Shown: positions 28,363 through 36,835, counted from the first letter of the stretch. The stretch is DNA of 64,000 bases from Pusillimonas sp. DMV24BSW_D (GCF_011388195.1 NZ_CP049990.1:248001-312000); one strand, 5' to 3'. Translations and numbers: made by a program. Notes: generated by a model not told the origin, from the sequence alone.

Positions 28363-29166
28363 CTATCGCCCTGCGCCCACTGGCCTGATTTCCCAACCGC
28401 AATCACTTTGAATAATGGCTGCGGTTGTCGCACTACTGTTACGTTTTGAGGCTAGCAACACATAATGACCAGCGTGATCTTCAGGAGCAGCAATGAACCT
28501 CAAGGGCATAGAATCGGCAATCTTTTCTTTAATTCCGGGAATTTCATTTAATCTTTGGTCTCCCCTCCCTAAAGACTCCGGCCCTCTCAACGCAGTGACT
28601 GTTCCACCCGGGGCTACGCCATTGACGCGAATTTCTGGGGCGAGTTCATAAGCCAATTGTTTTATCATCCCGACGCATGCATGCTTGGATGCCACATACA
28701 ATACCCCGCCCCCACCGGCATAAAAGGAAGAATTAGAAAGCGTAAAAATGAAACTACCTTGAGTCTGACGCAACGCACTTACCGCAGCTTTCGCCAACAA
28801 GATATAAGCCTTCACGTTAACGTCGAAAATTTCGGAAAATCCATCATTAATTTGTTGCGGTGACATCCTTTCTAATCTGCCAAAAGAGTCCCAGACACCC
28901 GCATTCCCTACAACCGTATCAATCTTTCCAAACTGCTCTAATGTCCGGTTAACTGCATTCTCATTGCTTTCATATGAACGCACATCGCCATACGTAATGC
29001 ACACCCGATTGCCATAATCACGCAATAATCCATCGCCTTGAGAACGGTCGCGTAACAGAACCCCCACACCGGCACAACCTTCTTCAAAATATCGGTCGAG
29101 AATCGCTCGACCAATACCCGTGCCAGCGCCAGTTATTAAAGCAACATCGCCATCCAACCAACCCAT
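28363..29166 (-). CDS. cis-Dihydrodiol dehydrogenase (SDR, HcaB/BphB-like)
   Basis: A 267-residue classical short-chain dehydrogenase. The cofactor motif TGAGTGIG is at residues 12-19, NAG at 88-90, and catalytic Ser146, Tyr157 and Lys161 are in place. 'VNGVAPGGTVTALRGPESLG' is characteristic of the biphenyl/phenylpropionate dihydrodiol dehydrogenase branch. It turns the dihydrodiol made by the Rieske dioxygenase into a catechol. It follows the beta-subunit gene by 8 bases. Confidence 0.9.
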   Translation of the reverse strand: MGWLDGDVALITGAGTGIGRAILDRYFEEGCAGVGVLLRDRSQGDGLLRDYGNRVCITYGDVRSYESNENAVNRTLEQFGKIDTVVGNAGVWDSFGRLERMSPQQINDGFSEIFDVNVKAYILLAKAAVSALRQTQGSFIFTLSNSSFYAGGGGVLYVASKHACVGMIKQLAYELAPEIRVNGVAPGGTVTALRGPESLGRGDQRLNEIPGIKEKIADSMPLRFIAAPEDHAGHYVLLASKRNSSATTAAIIQSDCGWEIRPVGAGR

Positions 29167-29174
29167 AAACGACC

Positions 29175-29711
29175 TCAGAGAAAAGTATTAAAGTTTTTCG
29201 ATAATAGGACCGCTTGCGTCGTTAGAATTTTTCTTTTTGCAATTAAGAAGCTATTAGCGTTTTTTCTTAAAACATCTTGTCGCCGCCCGACAAGAACATC
29301 GTTATCTCGATCTAGCCGGCTGCGATAGTTCACGAAAGTGCTATGCACCAAATACTCCTCCGCCGTATCACCCCCATAGGCCTCAATACCGGATATCAAG
29401 TGAACATGCCGCGTTGGAGGATCTTCGGCCCAGGCAGATGGCTGTTTAAAACGAGCAACCCGTCTTTGAAGATCAAAAAAGTTGTCATCAAACAGTGCGC
29501 CCTGCCCCCTTTCATAGGCACCCATACTATCTGTTCTCCGCCTGTTCTCAGGCATTGGCATCCAGTAATGCACGTCTGGCGCCATAAGCTGAAGCCACTC
29601 ATCCCACTTTTCGGTATCAAGTAAGCGCGCCTCTTTGTATAAGAACTTACTGATCTCAAAATGCATTTCCATCGCAACACCTTTAGCGAAGCACGCCACA
29701 TCCACACTCAT
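29175..29711 (-). CDS. Ring-hydroxylating dioxygenase beta subunit
   Basis: A 178-residue SnoaL-like cone-shaped subunit (HcaF/BphA2 type): 'EISKFLYKEARLLDTEKWDEWLQLMAPDVHYWMP', 'TRHVHLISGIEA', 'VHSTFVNYRSRLDRDNDVLVGRRQDVLRK'. It packs with the alpha subunit in an alpha3beta3 oxygenase. AAGGAG precedes the ATG at 29711, which shares one base with the alpha stop (TGATG). Confidence 0.93.
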   Translation of the reverse strand: MSVDVACFAKGVAMEMHFEISKFLYKEARLLDTEKWDEWLQLMAPDVHYWMPMPENRRRTDSMGAYERGQGALFDDNFFDLQRRVARFKQPSAWAEDPPTRHVHLISGIEAYGGDTAEEYLVHSTFVNYRSRLDRDNDVLVGRRQDVLRKNANSFLIAKRKILTTQAVLLSKNFNTFL

Positions 29712-31090
29712 CAGACCCGCTCCTTAGGCACATCCCGCCTTGGTACATCCGCCCAACTGGCGGACTGCATTAAGTCGAGCCAACGTTGATAGAAAGCGCG
29801 TTGATTTGCCTCGTTAACCTGCCCCTGAAACACATTGCCAGGCATTTCGCTATTCAAGATTTGGGTATTCATGCCAAGTCCAATGTAAAGATCGTGCTGC
29901 CTGGTGATATACCCCTCATTGGTGCGTGTGGAGTACTCCCAGTTCTCCCCGTCATCCATCTCAAAAACACCGGAGGGACTGAACGTCAGCATGCTACCTT
30001 TACGCCACCGTTCTTTAATGTCCTCTGGAGCGCTCTTGTTAACAAATGTCCACACATGCACTTCGATTTCATTTGGGCCGCGAGGATGCCACGTTCGAAA
30101 AGTATTCTGGCCGGCTAAGAATGACGTATTAGGAAAGAGAGTGCAGGAAGAAATAGACCCAATCATGCGTGAACGCAGGTCACCGAGCCTTTCTGCAACC
30201 TTAGGCTGAAGTGCATAGAGATACTTAACCAGCTCCTTGTCACCTAAGCTTGCGCAGTTACCCACGATATCTTGATTAAATTCCCAACCATGACCGTTGA
30301 AGTTCACCTGATAAGAACTTTCAATGTCTTTATGCAACTCACCCACCGAAGCACCCACCATCGCTTTAGCGCCAGAGTCGTGGGTCCAGCCAGCATGCAA
30401 AGCATCGCCCACAAAGTTTTCAGCAGCGTATTTCCAATTACAACGAATAACTGACTTGACACACCCCCCCACAAACTCTGTCCCTTCACCATCCATCGCA
30501 AACACCGCATCCAGGTAATACCGCATGTCACCCAAGTATTCGGCCAAACTCGGCGCTTCTGAATCCATCGTTGCGAAGATCAAGCCACGATACGAGTCAA
30601 CTTTTGGAACTTCATGCAAGCCAAACCCTGACAGGTCAAAATTTGAAGCATCGAACGCTTCCGACGCATGCATCCCTTTTAAGCGCCCGTCAATGCCAAA
30701 AGACCAACCGTGGTAATTACAAATAAACTGTCTGGTATTTCCCACATCGGAAAAACAAACTTTGTTTCCGCGATGCGGGCAGGTATTTAAAAACACCTTG
30801 ATAGAACCATCTCTTTGTCGAACGACCAGAACGTTGTCTTGACCCATATAAGCAGATACATAATCTCCAGGCTTCTTCAGCTGAGATTCATGGGCCACAA
30901 AGAGCCAGCAACGCGCAAAAATGCGCTCAAGCTCTAGCTGATAAATGTCGCTGTCATGGAACACTCGACGCGACATCCGCCCTTGGTCCAGGTTCAAAAG
31001 TTCATCCAAACCTACCTCAGTAGCCCCCTTGCCATTTGTATTGGTAGAGCCCAACGTAAGCGCTTTAGCTACAGGCTGAATTGTCTTCAT
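29711..31090 (-). CDS. Rieske ring-hydroxylating dioxygenase alpha subunit (HcaE/BphA1-like)
   Basis: A 459-residue catalytic subunit. The Rieske cluster ligands are Cys104-x-His106 and Cys124-x2-His127. The mononuclear iron site is in GDALHAGWTHD (Asp229 bridge, His232, His237). 'DIYQLELERIFARCWLFVAHESQ' is the signature of the biphenyl/phenylpropionate group. Its ATG at 31090 overlaps the ferredoxin stop as ATGA, so it is preferred over the Met at 31120. It has a longer N-terminus (about 25 extra residues, Thr/Asn/Gly-rich) than HcaE. Substrate unknown, likely a monocyclic aromatic acid. Confidence 0.93.
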   Translation of the reverse strand: MKTIQPVAKALTLGSTNTNGKGATEVGLDELLNLDQGRMSRRVFHDSDIYQLELERIFARCWLFVAHESQLKKPGDYVSAYMGQDNVLVVRQRDGSIKVFLNTCPHRGNKVCFSDVGNTRQFICNYHGWSFGIDGRLKGMHASEAFDASNFDLSGFGLHEVPKVDSYRGLIFATMDSEAPSLAEYLGDMRYYLDAVFAMDGEGTEFVGGCVKSVIRCNWKYAAENFVGDALHAGWTHDSGAKAMVGASVGELHKDIESSYQVNFNGHGWEFNQDIVGNCASLGDKELVKYLYALQPKVAERLGDLRSRMIGSISSCTLFPNTSFLAGQNTFRTWHPRGPNEIEVHVWTFVNKSAPEDIKERWRKGSMLTFSPSGVFEMDDGENWEYSTRTNEGYITRQHDLYIGLGMNTQILNSEMPGNVFQGQVNEANQRAFYQRWLDLMQSASWADVPRRDVPKERV

Positions 31091-31440
31091 ACGTTTCTTT
31101 CCACTAGACCCGCGCCGCATGCGGCTTCTTGCGCCAAATCCACTACCAAGAATTCTCCGTCGTCAGCAACCCGATACGTACGGATTGGTCGCTCGCAGGG
31201 AAAGTCAACAGCGCGGCCTGTTGGTATATGGAACGTTCCACCATGAACTGGGCACTCAATCAAATCGCCCTCCAGAATTTCCCCTTCAGACAGAGACGCT
31301 TTGGCATGTGTACAACCGTCCTGCGTGGCGTAATACACCCCCCTTAGTTCATAAATCGCAATCCGCTCCTGTCCGTGCTCGAATAGACTTGGGCCATCCG
31401 GATCCAGCGATTTTTTTTCAATTCTTACTAATGTCGACAT
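31087..31440 (-). CDS. Rieske ferredoxin component of the dioxygenase
   Basis: A 117-residue Rieske [2Fe-2S] ferredoxin. Ligands are Cys43-x-His45 (GCTHAKASL) and Cys63-x2-His66 (ECPVHGGTF). It passes electrons to the alpha subunit. No NAD(P)H:ferredoxin reductase gene occurs in the operon, so the first electron-transfer protein must come from elsewhere. The only FNR-type reductase in the window is at 43476. Confidence 0.94.
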   Translation of the reverse strand: MSTLVRIEKKSLDPDGPSLFEHGQERIAIYELRGVYYATQDGCTHAKASLSEGEILEGDLIECPVHGGTFHIPTGRAVDFPCERPIRTYRVADDGEFLVVDLAQEAACGAGLVERNV

Positions 31441-31442
31441 AT

Positions 31443-32285
31443 CTACCCTCGACTAAACAATTCAACAAACCCCAACCCTGTAACCCATTCCGGAACAGGC
31501 GCGTACTCAATTACCTCGCCCCGTGCACCGGCCATTGCCCCCATCGCCACGGCCCATTGACGCACCTCCATCCCGCCATTCCCTCCGTTAGTCAATATAT
31601 AGTCGTCCGTTAATGCCGCCATGGCATTCAGGTTTCCACTACACGCGTACTCCATTATTTGCCTGTCAAATAATTCATTGACCTTTCCCATTTGAGGCAG
31701 CCCAATCCAATGGCTTAAGCCCCCACTTCCCACCACAACCACTCTCTCTGAGCCAGGCGCGCACTCCACGGCCTTGCGAATTTCCTCGCCAAGGGCAATA
31801 CACCGCTTCATACTGATGTAAGGATCTACCCCAGAAGCGATGTAAACCGGTATAGTCCCGAGGTCCGGATTCAGTTTTCGTACCTTGGCAACAATCAAAC
31901 GATCCGGAATCGCGACGGCATGATCGACGGTAAAAGCGCGCGCCACGGCCCAATCAAAGCCATTTTCATGGCCGTGATTAGCAATATGTGTTGCGAGCGC
32001 TTGATGGCCCTGCATCACCTCACGCTTCAGACCCGGAAGCACGTCGAGCGGACCATCGATGTCTCCAGTTGCTATCAAGTATTGAGGCAAACAATCGGTA
32101 CCAAAGTTTAGGTAATGATCTGCGCCTACAATGATTACGGCGGTCGGACGAAGCCTTGACATCCTGTCTGCGCACTCGTCAAATGCACCCCATATACGAG
32201 CACTGATTTCTTTCCCTGCGCCTTCAGGGGCATGAAACATAATTGGGTCATGAGGTACTAAAAACGCCCCGACTACTTCACTCAC
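31443..32285 (-). CDS. Extradiol ring-cleavage dioxygenase, LigB-type catalytic subunit
   Basis: A class III extradiol dioxygenase of 280 residues. The iron ligands are expected in 'AFLVPHDPIMF' (first His), 'VIIVGADHYLNFG' (second His) and a Glu in the C-terminal half; 'VVVGSGGLSHWIGLP' is the usual SGGLSH motif of MhpB/LigB. A GTG at 32285 preceded by AAGGAG is preferred; the open frame has an ATG 24 bases earlier without a good site. It overlaps the LigA-type gene by 8 bases. It opens the catechol made by the dehydrogenase; MhpB-type cleavage of 2,3-dihydroxyphenylpropionate is a possible model. Confidence 0.88.
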   Translation of the reverse strand: MSEVVGAFLVPHDPIMFHAPEGAGKEISARIWGAFDECADRMSRLRPTAVIIVGADHYLNFGTDCLPQYLIATGDIDGPLDVLPGLKREVMQGHQALATHIANHGHENGFDWAVARAFTVDHAVAIPDRLIVAKVRKLNPDLGTIPVYIASGVDPYISMKRCIALGEEIRKAVECAPGSERVVVVGSGGLSHWIGLPQMGKVNELFDRQIMEYACSGNLNAMAALTDDYILTNGGNGGMEVRQWAVAMGAMAGARGEVIEYAPVPEWVTGLGFVELFSRG

Positions 32286-32562
32286 GGCTTTCTCCTTGTG
32301 CAGCAACACCGTTTACCAACGCATCGACATAAGCTTTAGGCGTCGGATCGTTGGCGTTTTCGAACCAAAACCCCAGGGTTAACATCGGATTAACGCCATG
32401 CAACTGCATTGCCTTCACATCCATCTCCCGAAGCATTTCTATTTCTTCTTCGGACAGTTGAAAGCGTTTTATCAAACCCTGAAAATCGTCCTTGAATCGC
32501 TGCTTTTCCCGCCTATCGACGCAAAGCCGATGTAATAACCGTTCCATTGCATTTCTGCTCAT
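32278..32562 (-). CDS. LigA-type small subunit of extradiol dioxygenase
   Basis: A 94-residue all-helical protein of the LigA (protocatechuate 4,5-dioxygenase alpha) family: 'FKDDFQGLIKRFQLSEEEIEMLREMDVKAMQLHGVNPMLTLGF'. In LigAB enzymes this subunit covers the active site of the LigB-type subunit. Being a separate small gene rather than fused, it is like CarBa of the carbazole route. It is encoded directly upstream of the LigB-type gene. Confidence 0.88.
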   Translation of the reverse strand: MSRNAMERLLHRLCVDRREKQRFKDDFQGLIKRFQLSEEEIEMLREMDVKAMQLHGVNPMLTLGFWFENANDPTPKAYVDALVNGVAAQGESRE

Positions 32563-32571
32563 GACGCCCCC

Positions 32572-33396
32572 TTATTCATTACAGAAGTCGCGCACTAACT
32601 GCACAAACCGGCGTTTATGCTCAATTTGAACCCAATGACCACACTGGCCAAACAAATGAAGTTCTGAGCGCGGAATGCAACGGGCTAGCAAGAAGCCACA
32701 CTCAGGCGGTACGACGGAGTCTTCACGCCCATGCAGAACCAACGTGGGCGCAACGATGTTTCTGAGCGAAGCTTCGGGAAACCCTTTGACAATCGTGCCT
32801 CCTTCCTTTGGTTTTGGTATCAATTGCCGCAGAGCCGTTTGAGCGCCAGGGCGAACACTTGCCTCGTAACGCACCCGAACCATTTCGTCAGTAATAAAAG
32901 TCGAATCAAAGGGGAACAATTCCATGATGGCTCTCATCGACTCAAGAGAAGGCTCGTACTCCCAAACCGACCGCAAGCCCGCAGTTTGTTCGAACTCCCC
33001 TGCAGGGGTACCCAACAGAATCAATTTCTCTACTCGCTCGGGGGCAAAAAGCGCAAGCCCAATCGCCAATGCACCACCAAACGAGTTACCAACGAACGAC
33101 GCCTTTTGAATTGACATTTCGTCCATAATGCCAACCAGATGATTGACCCAAAGCTTTATGTCGTACTTACTTCCTTCTTTGAATTCGGTATAACCAAACC
33201 CCGCAATATCAGGCGCTACGATATGAAAGTGCTGATCCAGCTCGGGGATGACCGTTGACCAATTTGTCCAGGCAGACACACCCGGACCTGAACCATGCAA
33301 CAGAAAGACGACTTTTGAAGCGTTCCCGGACTCCAAAACATTGGTTTTGTGACCAGCCGCCACAAGCATCTTGCCTAAACCTACTGACGCAGACAT
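32572..33396 (-). CDS. Meta-cleavage product (C-C bond) hydrolase
   Basis: A 274-residue alpha/beta hydrolase of the BphD/MhpC type. The oxyanion loop is LLHGSGPGVSAWTNW, the nucleophile is in VGNSFGGALA, the acid Asp is in 'LVLHGREDSVVP' and the His is in 'FGQCGHWVQIEH'. All fit 2-hydroxy-6-oxo-dienoate hydrolases, which cut the ring-opened product to 2-oxopent-4-enoate plus a short acid. First gene of the operon, starting 15 bases after a perfect palindrome. Confidence 0.92.
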   Translation of the reverse strand: MSASVGLGKMLVAAGHKTNVLESGNASKVVFLLHGSGPGVSAWTNWSTVIPELDQHFHIVAPDIAGFGYTEFKEGSKYDIKLWVNHLVGIMDEMSIQKASFVGNSFGGALAIGLALFAPERVEKLILLGTPAGEFEQTAGLRSVWEYEPSLESMRAIMELFPFDSTFITDEMVRVRYEASVRPGAQTALRQLIPKPKEGGTIVKGFPEASLRNIVAPTLVLHGREDSVVPPECGFLLARCIPRSELHLFGQCGHWVQIEHKRRFVQLVRDFCNE

Positions 33397-33410
33397 TAAT
33401 TACTCCCAAA

Positions 33411-33434
33411 CAATACACATACGTATGTGTATTG
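33411..33434. promoter_or_regulatory. Perfect 24-bp palindrome, probable TetR operator
   Basis: Half-site CAATACACATAC is followed at once by its exact complement, giving a 24-bp palindrome with no spacer. It ends 15 bases upstream of the hydrolase ATG on the minus strand and lies in the divergent gap facing a TetR gene at 33641. Its place on top of the operon promoter suggests repression, relieved by a pathway ligand. Binding by this TetR is inferred. Confidence 0.75.
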
Positions 33435-33640
33435 ATAGTACACAAAACCAAGAAAAAAAATCAACCGTTTTATCTAAAAACCTTAAGCTCTAGGGAAATC
33501 CCTATATTTAACGTAAGTTTGTTTATTTTTATTGCGTTTAATCAACATCTCAACCTGTAAACGGGTGGGACTTGTCCATAGGGTGTTATAAACTAAATTG
33601 TATTGAAGCTTTGAAATACCAGAAAACAATACACCCATGA

Positions 33641-34273
33641 ATGCACAAGGACTGCCTTACTATCTATATGCCTAAGCAATCGTCACAAAAAAAAAGCGTT
33701 GATACGACCGGCTCAAACCGCTCGCAACTAACCCCTCAAGATTGGATCAACGCTGCCACAGAGGTATTAATCGACAAAAGTATCGACGCCGTAAGGGTCG
33801 ACGTTCTAGCGAAGGGGCTAAACGTCACCCGAGGTAGTTTTTATTGGCACTTCAAAGACAGAGAAGACTTACTTAAACAGTTGCTCACAAAGTGGCGGGA
33901 TGAAGCCACAGAACAGCTAATTGATCGATTTGAGCATAGCGGCGCCAATGCTGACGCGTTACTTGATGATCTTCTCACGCTTCCATTTCGCGGATACGCA
34001 GCACTCCGATCTGCCTCCATCGAATTAGCAATCCGTGCCTGGGCTAGGCGAAATGAAATGGCAAAGCAATTTGTAGCAGAAGTAGATGCGAAACGATTAG
34101 CTTATACCGCTCAGTGTTTCGTGGGGATTGGCTTTTCTTTACAAGAAGCAAACATGCGAGCGTATTTGCTATATAGCTACATAATTGGCGAGTCTCTTAT
34201 GCGTGAACAAGGCACTGACCAACAGAAACAACAACGACGTTCATACGTACACCAGCTATTATTGAAACGTTGA
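33641..34273 (+). CDS. TetR/AcrR-family transcriptional regulator
   Basis: A 210-residue regulator. The N-terminal helix-turn-helix reads 'DWINAATEVLIDKSIDAVRVDVLAKGLNVTRGSFYWHFKDREDLL', typical of TetR. A helical ligand-binding half follows ('ASIELAIRAWARRNEMAKQFV'). A start at 33668 (MPKQSSQKK) is equally possible; neither ATG has a strong ribosome site. Divergent from the 13-gene aromatic operon, with the palindrome between them. Confidence 0.85.
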   Translation: MHKDCLTIYMPKQSSQKKSVDTTGSNRSQLTPQDWINAATEVLIDKSIDAVRVDVLAKGLNVTRGSFYWHFKDREDLLKQLLTKWRDEATEQLIDRFEHSGANADALLDDLLTLPFRGYAALRSASIELAIRAWARRNEMAKQFVAEVDAKRLAYTAQCFVGIGFSLQEANMRAYLLYSYIIGESLMREQGTDQQKQQRRSYVHQLLLKR

Positions 34274-34283
34274 ATCTAGCGAT

Positions 34284-35123
34284 TTAACCTAAGCAGACCC
34301 CGCGACGTTCCTCTGTAGATAAAAAATCATGAACCATGGAAGCAAAAAGGTCTGGGTGGGTTAACGGAGCCATATGTCCGACCCCATTAAGCTCCTGCAC
34401 CGTCCAACTATCACACTCTTGCTTGAACAACGCCATTAAGGCATGAATAGGCCGCTGAGTCGTTGTGGCGTAAAGTGCAAGCGTTTGTGCAGAGATTTTT
34501 CCAAACTGTTGAATCGTGGTGTCTTCAGAAATCAAGCTGTCTACTTCATAGAATGCAGGAACAATATTTTTTGTGAATATAGCCTTTCGGTCTTCTGGCA
34601 TGCGCTCCCATGTCCCCACACCTGACCAATAATCGGCAAAAGTTTCAGCGACTCTTGACCAGTCTCCCAAAGAACCGTAACACTTAACATGATGCAAAAG
34701 TGTAATCGCCTCAAGATAGATGTCTGAAGGCCCGTTTTGCCGTAACAGATGGAATGGAATTGGCTCAAAAAGCACCAATTTTTCAACTTGCCGCCCAAAT
34801 GACAAAGCGGCGCGCATGGCGACTGCTCCCCCAAACGAATGGCCTACAAGCGAGAAAGGCTCCTGCAAATTTTGCACTAATACTTTAATAAGTTCCACTT
34901 GGGCATAAAACGTCTGTGTACCGACGCTGCTCCATACAGTTGTGTCGCCGTACCCAAATAAATTAACTGCTAACAGTCGATAATTGCTTCGCATGCTTTT
35001 AATAAAACCACGCCACTGACGATTCCCACTTGCCGAACTATGTAGCAAGACAATCACTGGACCCTCGCCTTCATCGATATAGTCAAGCTTTAATTTGCCT
35101 TTTTCGAGAACCGGCATCCGCAT
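34284..35123 (-). CDS. Alpha/beta hydrolase
   Basis: A 279-residue alpha/beta hydrolase. 'VIVLLHSSASGNRQWRGF' is the oxyanion region, GHSFGG (about residue 92-97) the nucleophile elbow, and the C-terminal 'LNGVGHMAPLTHP' has the catalytic His. The Asp position (about 'LYATTTQRPIHAL') is not a clear Asp, which raises doubt about full activity. It converges with the TetR gene 11 bases away. It may be a lactone or ester hydrolase for the same substrate range. Confidence 0.8.
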   Translation of the reverse strand: MRMPVLEKGKLKLDYIDEGEGPVIVLLHSSASGNRQWRGFIKSMRSNYRLLAVNLFGYGDTTVWSSVGTQTFYAQVELIKVLVQNLQEPFSLVGHSFGGAVAMRAALSFGRQVEKLVLFEPIPFHLLRQNGPSDIYLEAITLLHHVKCYGSLGDWSRVAETFADYWSGVGTWERMPEDRKAIFTKNIVPAFYEVDSLISEDTTIQQFGKISAQTLALYATTTQRPIHALMALFKQECDSWTVQELNGVGHMAPLTHPDLFASMVHDFLSTEERRGVCLG

Positions 35124-35209
35124 TTCCTTTCGTAAAAAATTCGACGTGAAATAATTAATAACGTGTTAGGTGCGCATTCAACGCGTGACTGATTAAATCC
35201 GCAATTAAA

Positions 35210-35225
35210 CATACAGTTATGTATG
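35210..35225. promoter_or_regulatory. Operator-like inverted repeat upstream of the hydrolase gene
   Basis: CATAC and GTATG arms separated by six bases (AGTTAT), 87 bases upstream of the hydrolase ATG. The arms match the core of the 24-bp palindrome at 33411 (CATACGTATG), but the spacing differs, so it may be a weak second site of the same TetR. Tentative. Confidence 0.3.
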
Positions 35226-35567
35226 CTATGTGAAAAAAGACTCGACTGTCAATTGATACAGCATGCGCTTTCCACGTTATCAGCGCACTGGCGTTAAACT
35301 TTCATCAAAAGCACAATACGGTCGAAACATCGGTCGCAACGCTCAAGGCTAAATCGAACAACCTGCCTGATCAAACAGGTATCTCCCTCATATCTGAAGC
35401 GAACCAAATCAATGGTCTGTTTCGGTAGTTCAGCCGCTGGCTTGAGCGCAATCCGCTCCTGATCCACATGACCTAACACTTTATCTGGCCTCCCCTAAAA
35501 ACGAAGCAGCCTATCGCCCAACCCGCCAATTGGTAATCATCCACAAACGAGCCTAAAAGTCTAGTAG

Positions 35568-35859
35568 TCACACACTCAGACTCAGAGTTCACAATATCGC
35601 AGCGATGACTGGCAAAAGCTCTGTCAAGCCCATCATTTAAAGCCCAGCCTGAGTCGGCGCGGCAATTGTTGGTATAACGCTGTGGTAGGTTCTTTTTAGT
35701 ATTCTGAAAAAAGAAGGAATCCGTAAGCGGGTCTGCAAGACCCGTGACATGGCGTGTGCCGACGTATTCGATTACATTGAAGTCCATTACAATCGCAACC
35801 GCCGTCACAACCACCTCGGTGGTGTCAGTCTCAATACCTTTGAACAGGCCGTGGCGTGA
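35568..35859 (+). pseudogene. IS3-family transposase remnant (OrfB C-terminus)
   Basis: Two plus-strand frames together give the end of an IS3 OrfB. The first has SSQYRSDDWQKLCQAHHLKP, SLSRRGNCWYNAVVGSF, then a stop at 35697-35699. The second goes on with ILKKEGIRKRVCKTRDMA and 'DVFDYIEVHYNRNRRHNHLGGVS' to a stop at 35857-35859. The join is a frameshift in a run of five T's at 35693-35697. The conserved 'CWDNAVVES' reads CWYNAVVGS, so catalytic residues are lost too. No N-terminal half or terminal repeats were found. Confidence 0.75.
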
Positions 35860-35917
35860 GACCGGAAAGAGTTTTAAATCCTTGGTCAGCCCATATTATT
35901 TATCACTTTGTTCATTC

Positions 35918-36568
35918 ATGAATCACGACTCACTCGTTGCTGTAGCAGAAGATCTTGAGTACCTATCACAATGGGGATCTGAGATCACCGCCGCTGAGAT
36001 ACGACGAGGCACTGCCGTATTGCGCCGGCTTCTAGTAGAGGATGCTTATGGGATAGCGTGGCGAACTATCGGTCAAGCGAAACAACCATCGTTGATTGCC
36101 ATTGATCTTGACCAGATGTTGGGTGGCAATTCGCACAAGGTGATCTACGCCTTGGCTGGTGGAGCACACTTTCGCGGAATGCATATGGCGTGCATGCTCC
36201 TTAATAAAGGGGATCCTATAAGCCAGAACCCTCCAACCCCAATTCGACAGGATGGATACCCATTCGAGCGGAGATTCACTGTTTCAGAGTATTTGTCATC
36301 AAACGCGGGGGTAGTCGAAGGCCGCTCTTTCAATCGTCGGGATGTTATAAAGTATCTGGCAAATATTAAGGGCGGCGTTCACCTCAGCGCGCAACAACGC
36401 AAGACTGAAATAAAGCTGATTTCGCGACTAGGAAAGATCGAGAAAAAGATGATGCTTCACGCCACTGATGGCCTACTCGTGGAGGCTGTCGCTATTGCGC
36501 AGGCATTGGGCACTTCTGCTGATGCTAAAACCTACATGTCTCACATCAAGGCGCCTTCTTCATTCTAA
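35918..36568 (+). CDS. Hypothetical protein
   Basis: A 216-residue soluble protein that I do not recognise. It starts MNHDSLVAVAEDLEYLSQWG and is largely helical at both ends, with a central 'KVIYALAGGAHFRGMHMACMLLNKG' stretch and a Pro/Arg-rich loop. No signal peptide, membrane span or Cys cluster. The frame is open further upstream across the IS3 remnant; the ATG at 35918 is the first plausible start outside it. It is placed between the remnant and a large palindrome, so it is probably a cargo gene of acquired DNA. Confidence 0.6.
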   Translation: MNHDSLVAVAEDLEYLSQWGSEITAAEIRRGTAVLRRLLVEDAYGIAWRTIGQAKQPSLIAIDLDQMLGGNSHKVIYALAGGAHFRGMHMACMLLNKGDPISQNPPTPIRQDGYPFERRFTVSEYLSSNAGVVEGRSFNRRDVIKYLANIKGGVHLSAQQRKTEIKLISRLGKIEKKMMLHATDGLLVEAVAIAQALGTSADAKTYMSHIKAPSSF

Positions 36569-36623
36569 AGTAGACCGAACCCAAGTCAAACATATCGGTT
36601 ACTCATCTCCCCCGCCACCCCAA

Positions 36624-36816
36624 GTCGATGTCGCGGTGTTTAATTCCGTGGGCTTTGAGCACGCCGCCGGCCGGGCGTTGCACGGGGAAAAAGGGAGCGG
36701 CTGTTTGAGCGGGCAACGCCCGCGAGTTCCGCGACCGCCCCGTGAAACGCCCGGCCGGCGGGAAGCCCCGAAGGGGTCGTGCGATCGCCCGCGGAATTAA
36801 ACACCGCGACATCGAC
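36624..36816. repeat. 193-bp nested palindrome
   Basis: Outer arms of 25 bp (36624-36648 and 36792-36816) are exact complements. Inside them are second arms of 16 bp (36664-36679 with 36746-36761) joined after one mismatch to 7 more bp (36681-36687 with 36738-36744). At the centre is a small hairpin at 36709-36723 (GCGGGC/GCCCGC). The interior is about 70 percent GC while its surroundings are AT-richer. A translation in any frame gives only Arg/Pro-rich noise, so this is a structural DNA or RNA element. Function not known. Confidence 0.85.
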
Positions 36817-36835
36817 GCCCCTGAAGCGTGGAAAT

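Noticed and set aside
35294-35479. Minus-strand 61-codon frame
   Set aside because: No ribosome site, no family, next to a transposase remnant; not supported as a gene.
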